Shown here: positions 43,432 to 52,314 of the stretch, one piece after another | How positions within the stretch are numbered: position 1 is the stretch's first letter | How the letters are laid out: each line of letters begins with the position of its first letter | From: Mycolicibacterium flavescens | GTDB taxonomy: Bacteria > Actinomycetota > Actinomycetes > Mycobacteriales > Mycobacteriaceae | Direction of reading: 5' to 3' | Assembly: GCF_001722335.1 (NCBI RefSeq) | Contig: NZ_MIHA01000027.1 | Span: forward strand, 1-64,000 | Length of the DNA stretch: 64,000 bases | Notes under the pieces: generated by a model | The model's input: the letters and a program-made list of their open reading frames with translations, nothing else | Told to the model about the DNA's origin: nothing | Databases searched by the model: none | Program-made: the position numbers and the translations under genes

Positions 43432-43749
43432 TCAGGGCAGACGGGTGAGCACGGGCAGCTTGCCGGCCGGCAGGTTCGGGCGCACGCTGGCGCCGTTGCG
43501 CTGGGGCGCGGTGGTGGTCGTGATCTTGCCGCCGCGGCAGGACACGATCTTGCCGTCGACGAAGACGTCCTGACCGTCGTCGATCGGGATGGGGTAGCCG
43601 TCGGCGTCGGTGTAGGTGCAGCCGCCTCCGCCGGGGGTCGGGTCGTTGTCGACGGCGTAGGCGGTTGCCGGGGTGAGCACGAGCACGGCGAGCGCGCCCG
43701 CGAGCGTGGCGGCGTAGCGGAGTCGGGAGACGGTGGTCGGCTTGTTCAT
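43432..43749 (-). CDS. small secreted protein of unknown function
   Basis: A 105-residue exported protein starting MNKPTTVSRLRYAATLAGALAVLVLTPATAYA, with cleavage expected after AYA. The mature part (DNDPTPGGGGCTYTDADGYPIPIDDGQDVFVDGKIVSCRGGKI) has two cysteines that probably pair, and ends in a low-complexity Pro/Arg tail. It lies 68 bp upstream of the acyltransferase gene, same strand. The ATG is preceded by GAGAGGAAC. No family recognised. Confidence 0.72.
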   Translation of the reverse strand: MNKPTTVSRLRYAATLAGALAVLVLTPATAYAVDNDPTPGGGGCTYTDADGYPIPIDDGQDVFVDGKIVSCRGGKITTTTAPQRNGASVRPNLPAGKLPVLTRLP

Positions 43750-44052
43750 CGGAGTTCCTCTCGTGGTGGTGGCGTGATGAGAGAAATGATTCCGATTCGA
43801 CCGAGCGTTCGTAATCTCCGGCGGGCCAGTTTTGGGCCGCGCGAGGGTAGGTTTTCCTATCCCCGCGGCAAGTGCGGGAATTGGCCTGCACGGCAACGAC
43901 TTCGTCCGCCGAATCGTTACCGCATGCGGTGCGCATCGTTACCCGAAACTCTGCCCGATATCGCCGAGTCAGCGCCCGTCGTGGTGGACGATGGGTTTCG
44001 TCGCGATGGACGGGGACATCGCCACGGTGACCGGTTGGATGGGGAGGGAGCT
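43750..44052. other. 303-bp divergent promoter region
   Basis: This stretch lies between the secreted-protein gene and the lipoprotein gene, transcribed in opposite directions. It contains a hairpin (GGGTAGG, four T, CCTATCCC at 43845-43863) and two identical 9-base direct repeats, ATCGTTACC, at 43913-43921 and 43935-43943, spaced 22 bases apart (two DNA turns). The latter look like sites for a response regulator. I see no credible gene here. Confidence 0.5.
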
Positions 44053-44739
44053 ATGCGCCGACCGACGGCGGTTCTCGGTGCCGCGATGGTGTGCGTACTG
44101 GTCAGCGGATGCGCGCAGACGGTCAGCAATGCGGTGTCGACGACGACCACCCGCTCGATGATCCCGCGCCCGCTGGTGGAGCGGGAATTGCCCGAACTGC
44201 TGCTGCGCCCCGAGCAGGTGGACGCCGCGATGGGAGCCACCGACATGACCGTGACAAGCACGCAGACCGCGATGTCCGACAACAGCGCCACGATGGCGCC
44301 GCGCGAGTGCCTGGCGGTCGACGGTGCGGCCGAGGCGCCGGTGTACGCCGGCAGCGGCGCGACCGCCTCGCGTGATCAGAGCCTCAACGACGGCGACGAC
44401 TTCGCGCACTACCTCAAGCAGGCGGTCGTGCTGTTCCCGCTGGTGCGCAACGCTCGCGCGTTCTTCGACGCGTCCGCGCAGCAGTGGCAGGCGTGCCGCG
44501 AGTACACGCATCTGCAGAGCGGCACGCGCTGGACCGTCGGGCAGGCGGCGACGGGTAACGACGTGCTCAGCGTCGTCACGAGGATGAACGATGCCGCGGC
44601 GCCGGGGTGGGCGTGCGAACGGGCGCTGGCGCTGCGGAACAACATCGTCGTCGACGTCAACACGTGCAGCGCGACGCCGGAGGACTCGGCGGTGCGGATC
44701 GCCAACCAGATCGGGGAGAAGGTCGCCGCGCGGTGGTGA
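44053..44739 (+). CDS. sensor-domain lipoprotein (PknH extracellular-domain type)
   Basis: A 228-residue lipoprotein: signal MRRPTAVLGAAMVCVLVSGC with lipid-anchor Cys at residue 20. The mature domain has a spread of four more cysteines (PRECLAVD, QACREY, GWACERAL, VNTCSATP) and the blocks ELLLRPEQVDAAMG, AHYLKQAVVLFPLVRNARAFFDASAQQWQAC and ALALRNNIVVDVNTC that mark the sensor domain found outside PknH and in several mycobacterial lipoproteins. It likely binds a small ligand outside the cell. The ATG follows GGGAGGGAG. Confidence 0.85.
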   Translation: MRRPTAVLGAAMVCVLVSGCAQTVSNAVSTTTTRSMIPRPLVERELPELLLRPEQVDAAMGATDMTVTSTQTAMSDNSATMAPRECLAVDGAAEAPVYAGSGATASRDQSLNDGDDFAHYLKQAVVLFPLVRNARAFFDASAQQWQACREYTHLQSGTRWTVGQAATGNDVLSVVTRMNDAAAPGWACERALALRNNIVVDVNTCSATPEDSAVRIANQIGEKVAARW

Positions 44740-44805
44740 GCGATTCGTGCGAAGCGCACGCGGGTACTTCTCCCCCGTCCACGCGGAGGTGGGAAGGCGG
44801 CAACG

Positions 44806-45084
44806 ATGGCTGATCAGGACAACGACGACGGCGGCCGGTGGGATGTCGGCGCCAAGGACGGTGTGGTGTACGTCGAACGGCGCAGCGAAGACAACCAACC
44901 GGTGTTCAGCGACCAGCTCGAACCCGACGACGCACGTCAGCTCGCGGGATTGTTGACGAAGTTCGCGGATAAGGCGCAGGCCGCCGGCTCCGACGACTCA
45001 GACTCGGACGACGAATCCGATGACGACGACTCCAAGGACGAGTCTGACGACGATTCGGACTCAGACGACGACAAGGACGACTAG
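44806..45084 (+). CDS. small protein with poly-Asp/Ser acidic tail
   Basis: A 92-residue protein. The first 60 residues form a compact region (DGGRWDVGAKDGVVYVERRSEDNQPVFSDQLEPDDARQLAGLLTKFADKAQAAG), and the last 30 are almost only Asp, Ser, Glu and Lys (SDDSDSDDESDDDDSK). The tail is probably disordered and can bind cations or basic proteins. The gene overlaps the convergent DHFR-like gene by four bases. No family recognised; the N-terminal half recurs in mycobacteria by recollection. Confidence 0.65.
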   Translation: MADQDNDDGGRWDVGAKDGVVYVERRSEDNQPVFSDQLEPDDARQLAGLLTKFADKAQAAGSDDSDSDDESDDDDSKDESDDDSDSDDDKDD

Positions 45085-45701
45085 CGGGCGCTCATGTCGC
45101 CCGTGGCCGGGATGCCCTCGGCGCGCGCGTAGCGGATGTAGACGGTTCCGGTCGGGCTGACCGCCGGCGGGTCGACCAGCGTGAGATTCGTCGGGACCGC
45201 GCCGCCGTCGAACACCTTCTTGCCGACGCCCAGCACGATCGGATGGATCCACAGGTCGATGCGGTCGAAGAGTTTGTCGCGCAGCAGCGTCTGGACCAGA
45301 TCGAGGCTGCCGACGACCTTGATGTTCTCGTGCCGGTCGCGGATCTCGTGGACGGCCGCGGCCAGATCGGGTCCCAGGTGGGTCGACCCGGCCCACGAGA
45401 GGTCGGGGGTGCCGCGGGAGGCGACGTACTTCGGGATCTTGTTGAACAGCCGGGCGATGCCGTCGTCGGTGCCGCCTTCCTGGTGCGGCCAGTGCGCGGC
45501 GAAGATGTCGTAGGTGCGCCGGCCCAGCACCAGTGCGTCGGTGCCCTGATAGGCGGCGTCGACCTGGGCGCCGGTGACCTCGTCGATCAGGGGCGCCTGC
45601 CAGCCGCCGAACGGGAAGCCGTCCGGATCCTCGTCCGGCCCGCCGGGCGCCTGGCCGACAAGGTCGAGCGTCGCGAACAGTTCGAGGTAGATGAGGCCCA
45701 T
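45081..45701 (-). CDS. dihydrofolate reductase/RibD-C-like protein
   Basis: A 206-residue protein of the RibD C-terminal/DHFR-like fold. Its start, LIYLELFATLDLVGQAPG, and the blocks DALVLGRRTYDIFAAHWP, KYVASRGTPDLSWAGSTHL, NIKVVGSLDLVQTLLRDKLFDRIDLWIHPIVLGVGKKVFDGG are typical of the YyaP/YqjY-like group that reduces unknown substrates with NADPH. It is not a true folate enzyme by context. The tRNA-Pro gene lies 123 bp upstream on the same strand. Confidence 0.85.
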   Translation of the reverse strand: MGLIYLELFATLDLVGQAPGGPDEDPDGFPFGGWQAPLIDEVTGAQVDAAYQGTDALVLGRRTYDIFAAHWPHQEGGTDDGIARLFNKIPKYVASRGTPDLSWAGSTHLGPDLAAAVHEIRDRHENIKVVGSLDLVQTLLRDKLFDRIDLWIHPIVLGVGKKVFDGGAVPTNLTLVDPPAVSPTGTVYIRYARAEGIPATGDMSAR

Positions 45702-45824
45702 GCCCGTGCTCCTGAGGTCGATGCTGCGGTCGGAGAGGTAGACCGACGGGCGGCCCCGGACTCATCGGGAATGCGGAAGAGGCGGCCCGGAGTTCCGGAA
45801 CCGCCTCTGATCTCGCAATTCGCG

Positions 45825-45898
<74 letters not shown>

Positions 45899-45987
45899 CG
45901 CGCTGCCGAGGATCGCCCGGCAGCGGTCGAAATGTTACCCCAGCACACCCGCGCGATCCCAACCGCCGCACGGGGTACTCCGCTGTG

Positions 45988-47481
45988 GTGACCGCCACCG
46001 TCCGCGACGACACCCCGCTCTGGCTGTTCGCCGACCAACTCGGCCCGGCCGTGCACGGCGGCGAGCACGCACACCGCGAGGTTCTACTCGTCGAGTCCGA
46101 CGCCGCGTTACGCAAGCGGCGCTACCACCGCCAGAAGCTGCACCTGGTCCTCTCGGCGCTGCGGCACGCGCACCGCGATCTCGGCGACCGTGCGACCTTG
46201 CTCAGGGCCGACACCTACACCGAAGCGTTGCAGCGCTTCGGCCGCCCAGTCCTCGTGCACCAGCCAACCTCGCACGCCGCCGAGCGGTTCGTCGAACGGC
46301 TGCAGAAGGTCGGCCTGGTCGCCGACATCCTGCCTACGCCTACATTCACGTTGCCGCGCAACGACTTTGAGGAATGGGCCGGTGGCCGGACCCGGTTTCG
46401 GATGGAGGACTTCTACCGCGATCAGCGCCGGCGCTTCGACGTGCTGATGGACGGTGCCGATCCGGTCGGGCGGCGCTGGAACTACGACGAGGACAACCGC
46501 GAGTCGCCGCCGAAGAATCAGGCCACGCTCGAGGTGGCCAAGCCCTATCAGCCGCGCGAGGACGACATCGACGAGCAGGTCCGCCGCGACCTCGACCGGA
46601 TGGACCTCGACACCGTCGGCGTCGACGGCCCCCGCCTGTTCGCGGTCACACCGACCGAGGCCCGCCGTGCCCTCAAGCGCTTCATCGACCACCGCCTGCC
46701 GCTGTTCGGCCGGTTCGAGGACGCGATGATGGGCCAGGACTGGGCGATGTCGCACTCGCTGCTGTCGGTGCCGCTGAACCTCGGCGTGCTGCACCCCCTC
46801 GACGCCGTGCACGCCGCCGAGCAGGCCTACCGCACCGGCGCGGCGCCGCTGGCCGCGGTCGAGGGGTTCATCCGCCAGATCCTCGGCTGGCGCGAATACA
46901 TGTGGCACCTGTACTGGCATTTCGGCCCCGGGTACATGCGCAACAACGAGTTGGACGCGCGTACCGAACTCCCGTCGTGGTGGCGCGACCTCGACGCCGA
47001 TGCGGTCACCGCCGAGTGTCTGCGGCATGCGCTGATGGGAGTCCGGGATCGTGGGTGGACGCACCACATCCAGCGGTTGATGGTTCTCGGCAACCACGCG
47101 CTGCAGCGCGGGTACTCACCGCGCGAGCTGACCGAGTGGTTCGCGACCGCCTACGTCGACGGATTCCGGTGGGTGATGCCGACGAACGTGATCGGGATGA
47201 GCCAGCACGCCGACGGCGGCAAGCTGGCGACCAAGCCCTATGCGGCCGGTGGCGCGTACATCAACCGGATGAGCGACCACTGCGGTGACTGCGCCTTCGA
47301 TCCCAAGAAGCGCCTCGGCGACGACGCGTGCCCGTTCACGGCCGGATACTGGGGTTTCGTGCACCGCCACCAGGGTCTGCTGTCGCGGAATCGGCGCACG
47401 CAGCGCACCGTCTCACTGATGGAGCGCCTCGGCGACATCGACGACGTCGTGGCCCAGGAGAAGGCGCGTCGTCAGTTTTAG
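45988..47481 (+). CDS. FeS-type bacterial cryptochrome/photolyase (CryB/PhrB-like)
   Basis: A 497-residue flavoprotein of the iron-sulfur bacterial cryptochrome/photolyase family, which repairs (6-4) photoproducts or signals light. The N-terminal part (LWLFADQLGPAV, REVLLVESDAAL) binds the antenna chromophore, and the C-terminal half binds FAD. The [4Fe-4S] cysteines are all present with the PhrB spacing: AECLRHAL, then DHCGDC (two Cys three apart), then DACPF 13 residues later. The GTG at 45985 or 45988 is the likely start, giving VTATVRDDTPLW. It lies after tRNA-Pro and ends in a short tandem repeat. Confidence 0.9.
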   Translation: MTATVRDDTPLWLFADQLGPAVHGGEHAHREVLLVESDAALRKRRYHRQKLHLVLSALRHAHRDLGDRATLLRADTYTEALQRFGRPVLVHQPTSHAAERFVERLQKVGLVADILPTPTFTLPRNDFEEWAGGRTRFRMEDFYRDQRRRFDVLMDGADPVGRRWNYDEDNRESPPKNQATLEVAKPYQPREDDIDEQVRRDLDRMDLDTVGVDGPRLFAVTPTEARRALKRFIDHRLPLFGRFEDAMMGQDWAMSHSLLSVPLNLGVLHPLDAVHAAEQAYRTGAAPLAAVEGFIRQILGWREYMWHLYWHFGPGYMRNNELDARTELPSWWRDLDADAVTAECLRHALMGVRDRGWTHHIQRLMVLGNHALQRGYSPRELTEWFATAYVDGFRWVMPTNVIGMSQHADGGKLATKPYAAGGAYINRMSDHCGDCAFDPKKRLGDDACPFTAGYWGFVHRHQGLLSRNRRTQRTVSLMERLGDIDDVVAQEKARRQF

Positions 47482-47514
47482 TGGCGGGGCCAGTTCTAGT
47501 GGCGGGGTCAGTTC
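47479..47514. repeat. two 18-bp tandem repeats at photolyase stop
   Basis: Two 18-base units, TAGTGGCGGGGYCAGTTC, follow each other at 47479-47496 and 47497-47514. The first TAG is the photolyase stop. The unit is six codons long, so the same frame reads Gln-Phe-stop three times in a row, and the last TAG is shared, antisense, with the stop of the convergent permease gene. Confidence 0.7.
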
Positions 47515-48431
47515 TAGCGGCGTCCGAGCGCCGGAACCGTCTCGGTGTCTGCGGCGGTGGGTGCCGGCTCGACGACGCGGCGGTACCGCCAGGCGACGTA
47601 GAGCGCGACGCCCCAGCCGATGACGATCAGCGTGTACACCGCCGTCGACCACGGCCAGTGAATACCGAAGTAGTGCACCAGCTTCTGGCTGTTGGTCAGC
47701 ACGATCACGCCGCCGACCGCAGTGCCCAGCAGGGCCGGTCGGATCCGGCTGACCAGCCATGCCGCCAGCGGCGCGGCCAGCACGCCGCCGACCGCCAGGC
47801 CCAGCACCACCGGCAGATTCTGCACGAACTCCTCGCGCAGTCCGATGCCGAAGCCGACCGACGCCGACAGCGCCACCAGGAACTCCGAGGCGCTGACCGA
47901 GCCGATCACCGTGCGCGGCGCGGTCTTGCCGCGCGACAGCAGCGTGCTGGTGGTCACCGGTCCCCACCCGCCGCCGCCGGAGGCGTCGATGAACCCGCCG
48001 AACAGCCCGAGCGGGCTGAGGAACCTCGCCGAGTGCGGCGTCTCGCCGTGCCGCAGCACCGGCGGGTTGCGCAGCGAGAAACGCAGCAGCACGTAGACGC
48101 CGATCGCGACCAGGATCGCGGCCATCAGCGGGGCGGCGTGCTCGGTCGACAGCGACGACAACACCGTCGCACCGGCGAACGCCCCGATCGCGCCGGGCAG
48201 GCCCAGCTTGAGCACGATCGCCCAGTCGATGTTCTTGAACCGCCAGTGGGAGGCGCCGGACGCCAGCGTCGTGCCGACCTCGGCCAGGTGCACCGCGGCG
48301 CTGGCCTGCGCCGCGCCCAGCCCGCTCAGTACCAGCAGCGTGGAGGCGGTGACGCCGAAAGCCATGCCCAGCGCGCCGTCGACCAACTGGGCTCCGGCAC
48401 CGACGAGCGTGAAGATCAGAAGCGAACGCAC
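47514..48431 (-). CDS. TauE/SafE-family anion permease, first
   Basis: A 305-residue membrane protein with eight or nine helices. It has the family's two internal halves: LLIFTLVGAGAQLVDGALGMAFGVTASTLLVLSG at the N-terminus and LFGGFIDASGGGGWGPVTTSTLLSRG in the middle, the latter with the signature GGGGWGP loop. TauE/SafE permeases move sulfite, sulfonates or similar small anions. Start is GTG 48431 (RSLLIFTLVG). It is followed on the same strand direction by no other gene; the second permease lies 229 bp upstream. Confidence 0.88.
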   Translation of the reverse strand: MRSLLIFTLVGAGAQLVDGALGMAFGVTASTLLVLSGLGAAQASAAVHLAEVGTTLASGASHWRFKNIDWAIVLKLGLPGAIGAFAGATVLSSLSTEHAAPLMAAILVAIGVYVLLRFSLRNPPVLRHGETPHSARFLSPLGLFGGFIDASGGGGWGPVTTSTLLSRGKTAPRTVIGSVSASEFLVALSASVGFGIGLREEFVQNLPVVLGLAVGGVLAAPLAAWLVSRIRPALLGTAVGGVIVLTNSQKLVHYFGIHWPWSTAVYTLIVIGWGVALYVAWRYRRVVEPAPTAADTETVPALGRR

Positions 48432-48496
48432 AGGTTCGGCTGCTTTCGAGAATGGTCACCGCAGCAACGGCGACCGGACGGACAGGGCGGGCGCGA

Positions 48497-48631
48497 TCAG
48501 ATGCGCGCGCGACACCATTCGTCGAAGGCGATGACCCGACGTGACGGCCAGAACGGCTCCAGCGCACACAGCGCCGACGGCGCGGTGCGGAAGCGACGTG
48601 CGGCCACCGGGCGGTCCTCTCTCCAGGTCAT
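48497..48631 (-). CDS. candidate 44-residue upstream peptide before permease gene
   Basis: An ATG-started frame of 44 codons (MTWREDRPVAARRFRT, ending DEWCRARI) lies in the 228-bp gap between the two permease genes. Most codons end in G or C, in line with real genes here, and the peptide contains Trp, two Cys, Phe and Pro in its second half. It could be a leader peptide for the permease at 47514 or a small independent gene. The ribosome site is weak. Confidence 0.35.
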   Translation of the reverse strand: MTWREDRPVAARRFRTAPSALCALEPFWPSRRVIAFDEWCRARI

Positions 48632-48659
48632 ACGACGGGCTCTACCTTACCCAACATCG

Positions 48660-49442
48660 TCAGAGGGTCACCAACCGCCACAGCCCGATGAGCCCGACCA
48701 CGACGATCACGGCCCGCAGCGCCGTCGGCGACATCCGCCGTCCGTAGTGCGCTCCGAGAAATCCGCCGACCAGCGAACCCGCCGCGATCAGCCCGGCCGC
48801 GACCCAGCTGATCCGGTCGAACGCCACCGCGACGTAGGCGACCGCCGCGACGATGTTCACGATCAACGACAACAAATTTTTCGCCGCATTCATCCGCTGC
48901 ATGTCCTCGGGCAGCAGCGCGCCCATCGCGGCGATCAGCAGAATCCCTTGCGCCGCAGTGAAATAGCCACCGTAGATGCCGACCAGGAATGTCGCGACCA
49001 CCACCGCGGCCATCCGCAGCCGCGAGACGTCGTGCGCCGACTGGCCGGCCGCTTCGGCGCGGCGTCGCGCATACGCCTGGATCCGCGGCCCGACCACCAC
49101 CAGGATCAGCGCCCCGACCAGCAGCGCAGGCACGACCTGTTCGAACACCTTCTCCGGCAGGTGCAGCAGCAGCCAGGCGCCCACCCCGGCGCCGACGAAC
49201 GACGCGGGGATCTGCCACCTCAGCCGATGCCACTGGCCCTTCAGTTCGCGGCGGTAGCCCCAGGTGCCCGACACGCCGCCGGCCACCAGGCCGATCGCGT
49301 TCGACATCGTCGCGGTCACCGGCGGGAACCCGAGCGTGACCAGCGTCGGAAACGTGATCAGCGTGCCTGAGCCGACCAGCGCGTTGATCGCGCCCGCGCC
49401 GACGCCGGCGAGCGCGATCAGGATCAGGTCGACGACGGACAC
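48660..49442 (-). CDS. TauE/SafE-family anion permease, second
   Basis: A 260-residue membrane protein with about eight helices: LILIALAGVGAGAINALVGSGTLITFPTLVTLGFPPVTATMSNAIGLVAGG opens it, and VATFLVGIYGGYFTAAQGILLIAAMGAL starts the second half, with the GxYGGYFTAAQG signature of a subgroup often called DUF81/UPF0721. It is of a different subtype from the first permease, so it is not a recent duplication. It lies upstream on the same strand, downstream of der with a 42-bp gap, and probably exports or imports a small sulfur-containing or organic anion. Confidence 0.88.
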   Translation of the reverse strand: MSVVDLILIALAGVGAGAINALVGSGTLITFPTLVTLGFPPVTATMSNAIGLVAGGVSGTWGYRRELKGQWHRLRWQIPASFVGAGVGAWLLLHLPEKVFEQVVPALLVGALILVVVGPRIQAYARRRAEAAGQSAHDVSRLRMAAVVVATFLVGIYGGYFTAAQGILLIAAMGALLPEDMQRMNAAKNLLSLIVNIVAAVAYVAVAFDRISWVAAGLIAAGSLVGGFLGAHYGRRMSPTALRAVIVVVGLIGLWRLVTL

Positions 49443-49484
49443 CGCCGCCAGGCTAGTCGCGTCCGCTGGGCAGACGCTGGCCGG

Positions 49485-50894
49485 CTACCGGCCCCGCTTC
49501 GGGCCGCGCTTCTCCCGCACGCGCACGTTGATCCGGATCGGGCTGCCTTCGAAGCCGAACTCCTCGCGCAGCCGCCGCTCCAGGAACCGCCGGTACCCGG
49601 CCTCGAGGAAGCCGGTGGTGAACAGCACGAACGTCGGCGGCCGTGCGGTGGCCTGCGTGGCGAACAGCACGCGCGGTTGTTTCCCGCCGCGCACCGGAGG
49701 CGGGTTGGCCGCGATCACCTCCTTGAAGAAGGTGTTCAGCCGTCCCGTCGACACCCGGGTGTCCCACGAGGCCAGCGACTTCTCCAGCGCCGGCACCAGC
49801 CGCTGCACCGCGCGGCCGGTCTTGGCCGAGATGTTGACCCGCGGCGCCCACTGCAGCTGCACGAGTTCGCGGTCTATCTCGCGTTCCAGCAGGTAGCGAC
49901 GGTCCTCGTCGACCAGGTCCCACTTGTTGAACGCCAGCACCAGCGCGCGGCCCGCCTCGATCACCATCGACAGCACCCGCTGGTCCTGCTCGGTCAGCGG
50001 CTGCGACGCGTCGATCAGCACGATCGCGACCTCGGCGGCGTCGATCGCGCCGTGGGTGCGCACCGACGCATAGAACTCGTGGCCGCTGGCCTGGCCGACC
50101 TTACGGCGCAGACCCGCGGTGTCGACGAACCGCCACAGCTTGCCGTCCATCTCGATCAGCGAGTCGACCGGGTCGACGGTGGTGCCCGCGACGTCGTGCA
50201 CGACCGAACGCTCGTCACCGGCGAGCCGGTTGAGCAGCGAGCTCTTGCCGACGTTCGGCTTGCCGATCAGCGCGACGCGGCGCGGCCCCCCGCCGCCGGA
50301 GCCCATCTCCGAGACCGTCGGCAACGCCTCGATCACCGTGTCGAGCAGATCGGCCACCCCGCGGCCGTGCATCGCGCTGATCGGGTGCGGCTCCCCCAGC
50401 CCCAGCGACCACAGCGCGGCGGCGTCGGCCTCACCGCGCTCGGAGTCGACCTTGTTGGCGGCCAGGAACACCGGCTTGCCCGAGCGCTGCAGCAGTTTGG
50501 CGGCGGCTTCGTCGGCAGTGGTGGCGCCGACGACGTTGTCGACGACGAAGATGATCGCGTCGGCGGTGCGCATCGCCACCGACGCCTGCTCGGCCACCAA
50601 CTGCTGCAGACCCTTGGCGTCGGGTTCCCAGCCGCCGGTGTCCTGCAGCACGAACCGCCGCCCCGACCACAGCGCGTCGTAGGACACCCGGTCGCGCGTC
50701 ACGCCCGGGACGTCCTGCACGACGGCTTCGCGGCGCCCCAGCACGCGGTTCACCAGCGTCGACTTGCCGACGTTGGGCCGCCCGATCACCGCCACCACCG
50801 GCGGCGCGGCCGACACTTCGTCGACGGCCTCGGAGATCTCGTCGGCGCCGATCTCCCAGTCGCCCTCGTCGACCCAGGTGCCGTCCTCGCTCAT
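49485..50894 (-). CDS. der: ribosome assembly GTPase Der (EngA)
   Basis: A 469-residue double-GTPase needed for 50S ribosome maturation. Two full GTPase domains are present: G1 GRPNVGKST (38-46) with NKVD, and GKPNVGKSS with FNKWD later, each with its own DTGG/DTAG G3. The C-terminal KH-like domain ends [12 protein letters not shown]. The N-terminal acidic leader of about 30 residues ([27 protein letters not shown]) is typical of mycobacteria. Its start overlaps the cmk stop by four bases, so it is translated with cmk. Confidence 0.97.
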   Translation of the reverse strand: MSEDGTWVDEGDWEIGADEISEAVDEVSAAPPVVAVIGRPNVGKSTLVNRVLGRREAVVQDVPGVTRDRVSYDALWSGRRFVLQDTGGWEPDAKGLQQLVAEQASVAMRTADAIIFVVDNVVGATTADEAAAKLLQRSGKPVFLAANKVDSERGEADAAALWSLGLGEPHPISAMHGRGVADLLDTVIEALPTVSEMGSGGGGPRRVALIGKPNVGKSSLLNRLAGDERSVVHDVAGTTVDPVDSLIEMDGKLWRFVDTAGLRRKVGQASGHEFYASVRTHGAIDAAEVAIVLIDASQPLTEQDQRVLSMVIEAGRALVLAFNKWDLVDEDRRYLLEREIDRELVQLQWAPRVNISAKTGRAVQRLVPALEKSLASWDTRVSTGRLNTFFKEVIAANPPPVRGGKQPRVLFATQATARPPTFVLFTTGFLEAGYRRFLERRLREEFGFEGSPIRINVRVREKRGPKRGR

Positions 50895-51574
50895 CGCTGG
50901 GCTCCCGCGCGTTCCCGTACGAGCCGCTTCAAGTGCTCGATCACCTCTGTCTGAGTCATCGCGCTGGTGTCGACCACCACCGCGTCGTCGGCGGGGCGCA
51001 GCGGCGACACCGCGCGGGTCGAGTCCAGATGGTCGCGGCGTTTGACGTCGGCGAGCACGGACTCGTAGTCGTCTGGCTGCCCCGCCGCGACGTTCTGGTC
51101 GTTGCGGCGCCGGGCCCGTTCCTCGGCCGAGGCGGTCAGGAAGATCTTCACGTCGGCGTCGGGCAGCACCACGGTGCCGATGTCACGGCCCTCGACGACG
51201 ACGCTGTCCTGCCCACCGGCCAACGTCCGCTGCAGGTCGACCAGCCGGGTGCGCACCGCGGGCACCGCCGAGACCGCCGACACCGCCTTGGTCACCGCGT
51301 CGCCGCGGATCTCGACCGAAACGTCTTCTCCGTCAAGGTAAGAGCGGTCCTCGTCGGGGTCATGCCCGACCGCGAGGTCGGCGTTTTTTGCAACGGCCGC
51401 GACCGCGTGCGCGTCGCCCAGATCAGCGCCCGCGCGCAGCACCGCCAGCGTGACGATCCGGTACATCGCGCCGGTGTCCAGGTAGCGTGCCGCCAGCTCG
51501 CGCGCCAAACCCCTTGACACCGTTGACTTCCCGGTGCCGGCCGGACCATCGATGGCCACGACCAGCGCGGTCAC
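50891..51574 (-). CDS. cmk: cytidylate kinase
   Basis: A 227-residue kinase that phosphorylates CMP and dCMP. The P-loop is [16 protein letters not shown] near residue 9-24; [21 protein letters not shown] is the CMP-binding block; [30 protein letters not shown] is the Lid/CMP-specific part. Length fits the family. It overlaps rluB and der by four bases each way, part of a tightly coupled operon linking pyrimidine supply to ribosome maturation. Confidence 0.97.
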   Translation of the reverse strand: MTALVVAIDGPAGTGKSTVSRGLARELAARYLDTGAMYRIVTLAVLRAGADLGDAHAVAAVAKNADLAVGHDPDEDRSYLDGEDVSVEIRGDAVTKAVSAVSAVPAVRTRLVDLQRTLAGGQDSVVVEGRDIGTVVLPDADVKIFLTASAEERARRRNDQNVAAGQPDDYESVLADVKRRDHLDSTRAVSPLRPADDAVVVDTSAMTQTEVIEHLKRLVRERAGAQR

Positions 51575-52314
51575 ATCCCCACCGCCTTGTAGAGGTCGCC
51601 GAGTTCTTTCTGCGTCAGCACCCGGATGCTGCCCGGGCGTTGCTCACCCAGCGACACCGATCCGATGTCGGTGCGGACCAGTTCCTGCACCGGGAAACCG
51701 ACCGCAGCGAGCGTCCGTCGCACGATCCGCTTACGTCCTTCGTGCAGGGTCACCCGCACCAGGGTCTTGCCGGGCACCTGGTCGACGACCGCGAAGTCGT
51801 CGACGCGCACCGGCCCGTCCTCGAGCTCGACGCCGTCGCGCAGTTGCCGCCCCAAACCGCGCGGCACCGCGCCGAGCACCGTCGCCACATAGGTTTTCGG
51901 CACCTCGTACGACGGGTGCATCAACCGGTGCGCCAGCTCGCCGTCGTTGGTCAGCAGCATCAGCCCCTCGGTGTCGGCGTCGAGGCGGCCGACGTGGAAC
52001 AGCTTCTTGTTACCGCGCACCCGGTGCTCGACCAGGTCGCCGACGCAGGGTCTGCCGCGGTCATCCGACATCGTCGAGTGCATACCCTTGGGCTTGTTGA
52101 TCGCCAGATGCACCAGCGTGTCGTCGACGGTCACGCGGGCGCCGTCGACGCGGATCACCGAGACGTCCGGATCGACCCGGGTGCCGAGTTCGGTGACGAC
52201 GCGGTCGTCGACCTCGACCCGGCCGTCGCGGATCATCTTCTCCGCCACCCGGCGCGACGCAATCCCGGCCTGCGACAACACTTTCTGCAGCCGGACACCC
52301 TCGGCTTCACTCAT
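51571..52314 (-). CDS. rRNA pseudouridine synthase, RluB/RsuA type
   Basis: A 247-residue synthase that converts a uridine of 23S rRNA to pseudouridine. The N-terminal S4 RNA-binding domain ([36 protein letters not shown]) precedes the catalytic domain with [27 protein letters not shown], whose Asp is the nucleophile. The start ATG at 52314 overlaps the scpB stop by eight bases; an ATG two codons upstream is possible. It lies in the scpA-scpB-rluB-cmk-der run seen in Mtb (Rv1711 position). Confidence 0.94.
   Translation of the reverse strand: MSEAEGVRLQKVLSQAGIASRRVAEKMIRDGRVEVDDRVVTELGTRVDPDVSVIRVDGARVTVDDTLVHLAINKPKGMHSTMSDDRGRPCVGDLVEHRVRGNKKLFHVGRLDADTEGLMLLTNDGELAHRLMHPSYEVPKTYVATVLGAVPRGLGRQLRDGVELEDGPVRVDDFAVVDQVPGKTLVRVTLHEGRKRIVRRTLAAVGFPVQELVRTDIGSVSLGEQRPGSIRVLTQKELGDLYKAVGM

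Noticed and set aside
49244..49442. Two TauE/SafE genes as a recent tandem duplication
   Set aside because: Their signature loops differ (GGGGWGP versus GIYGGYFTAAQG) and length differs by 45 residues, so they are separate subfamilies that happen to be adjacent.
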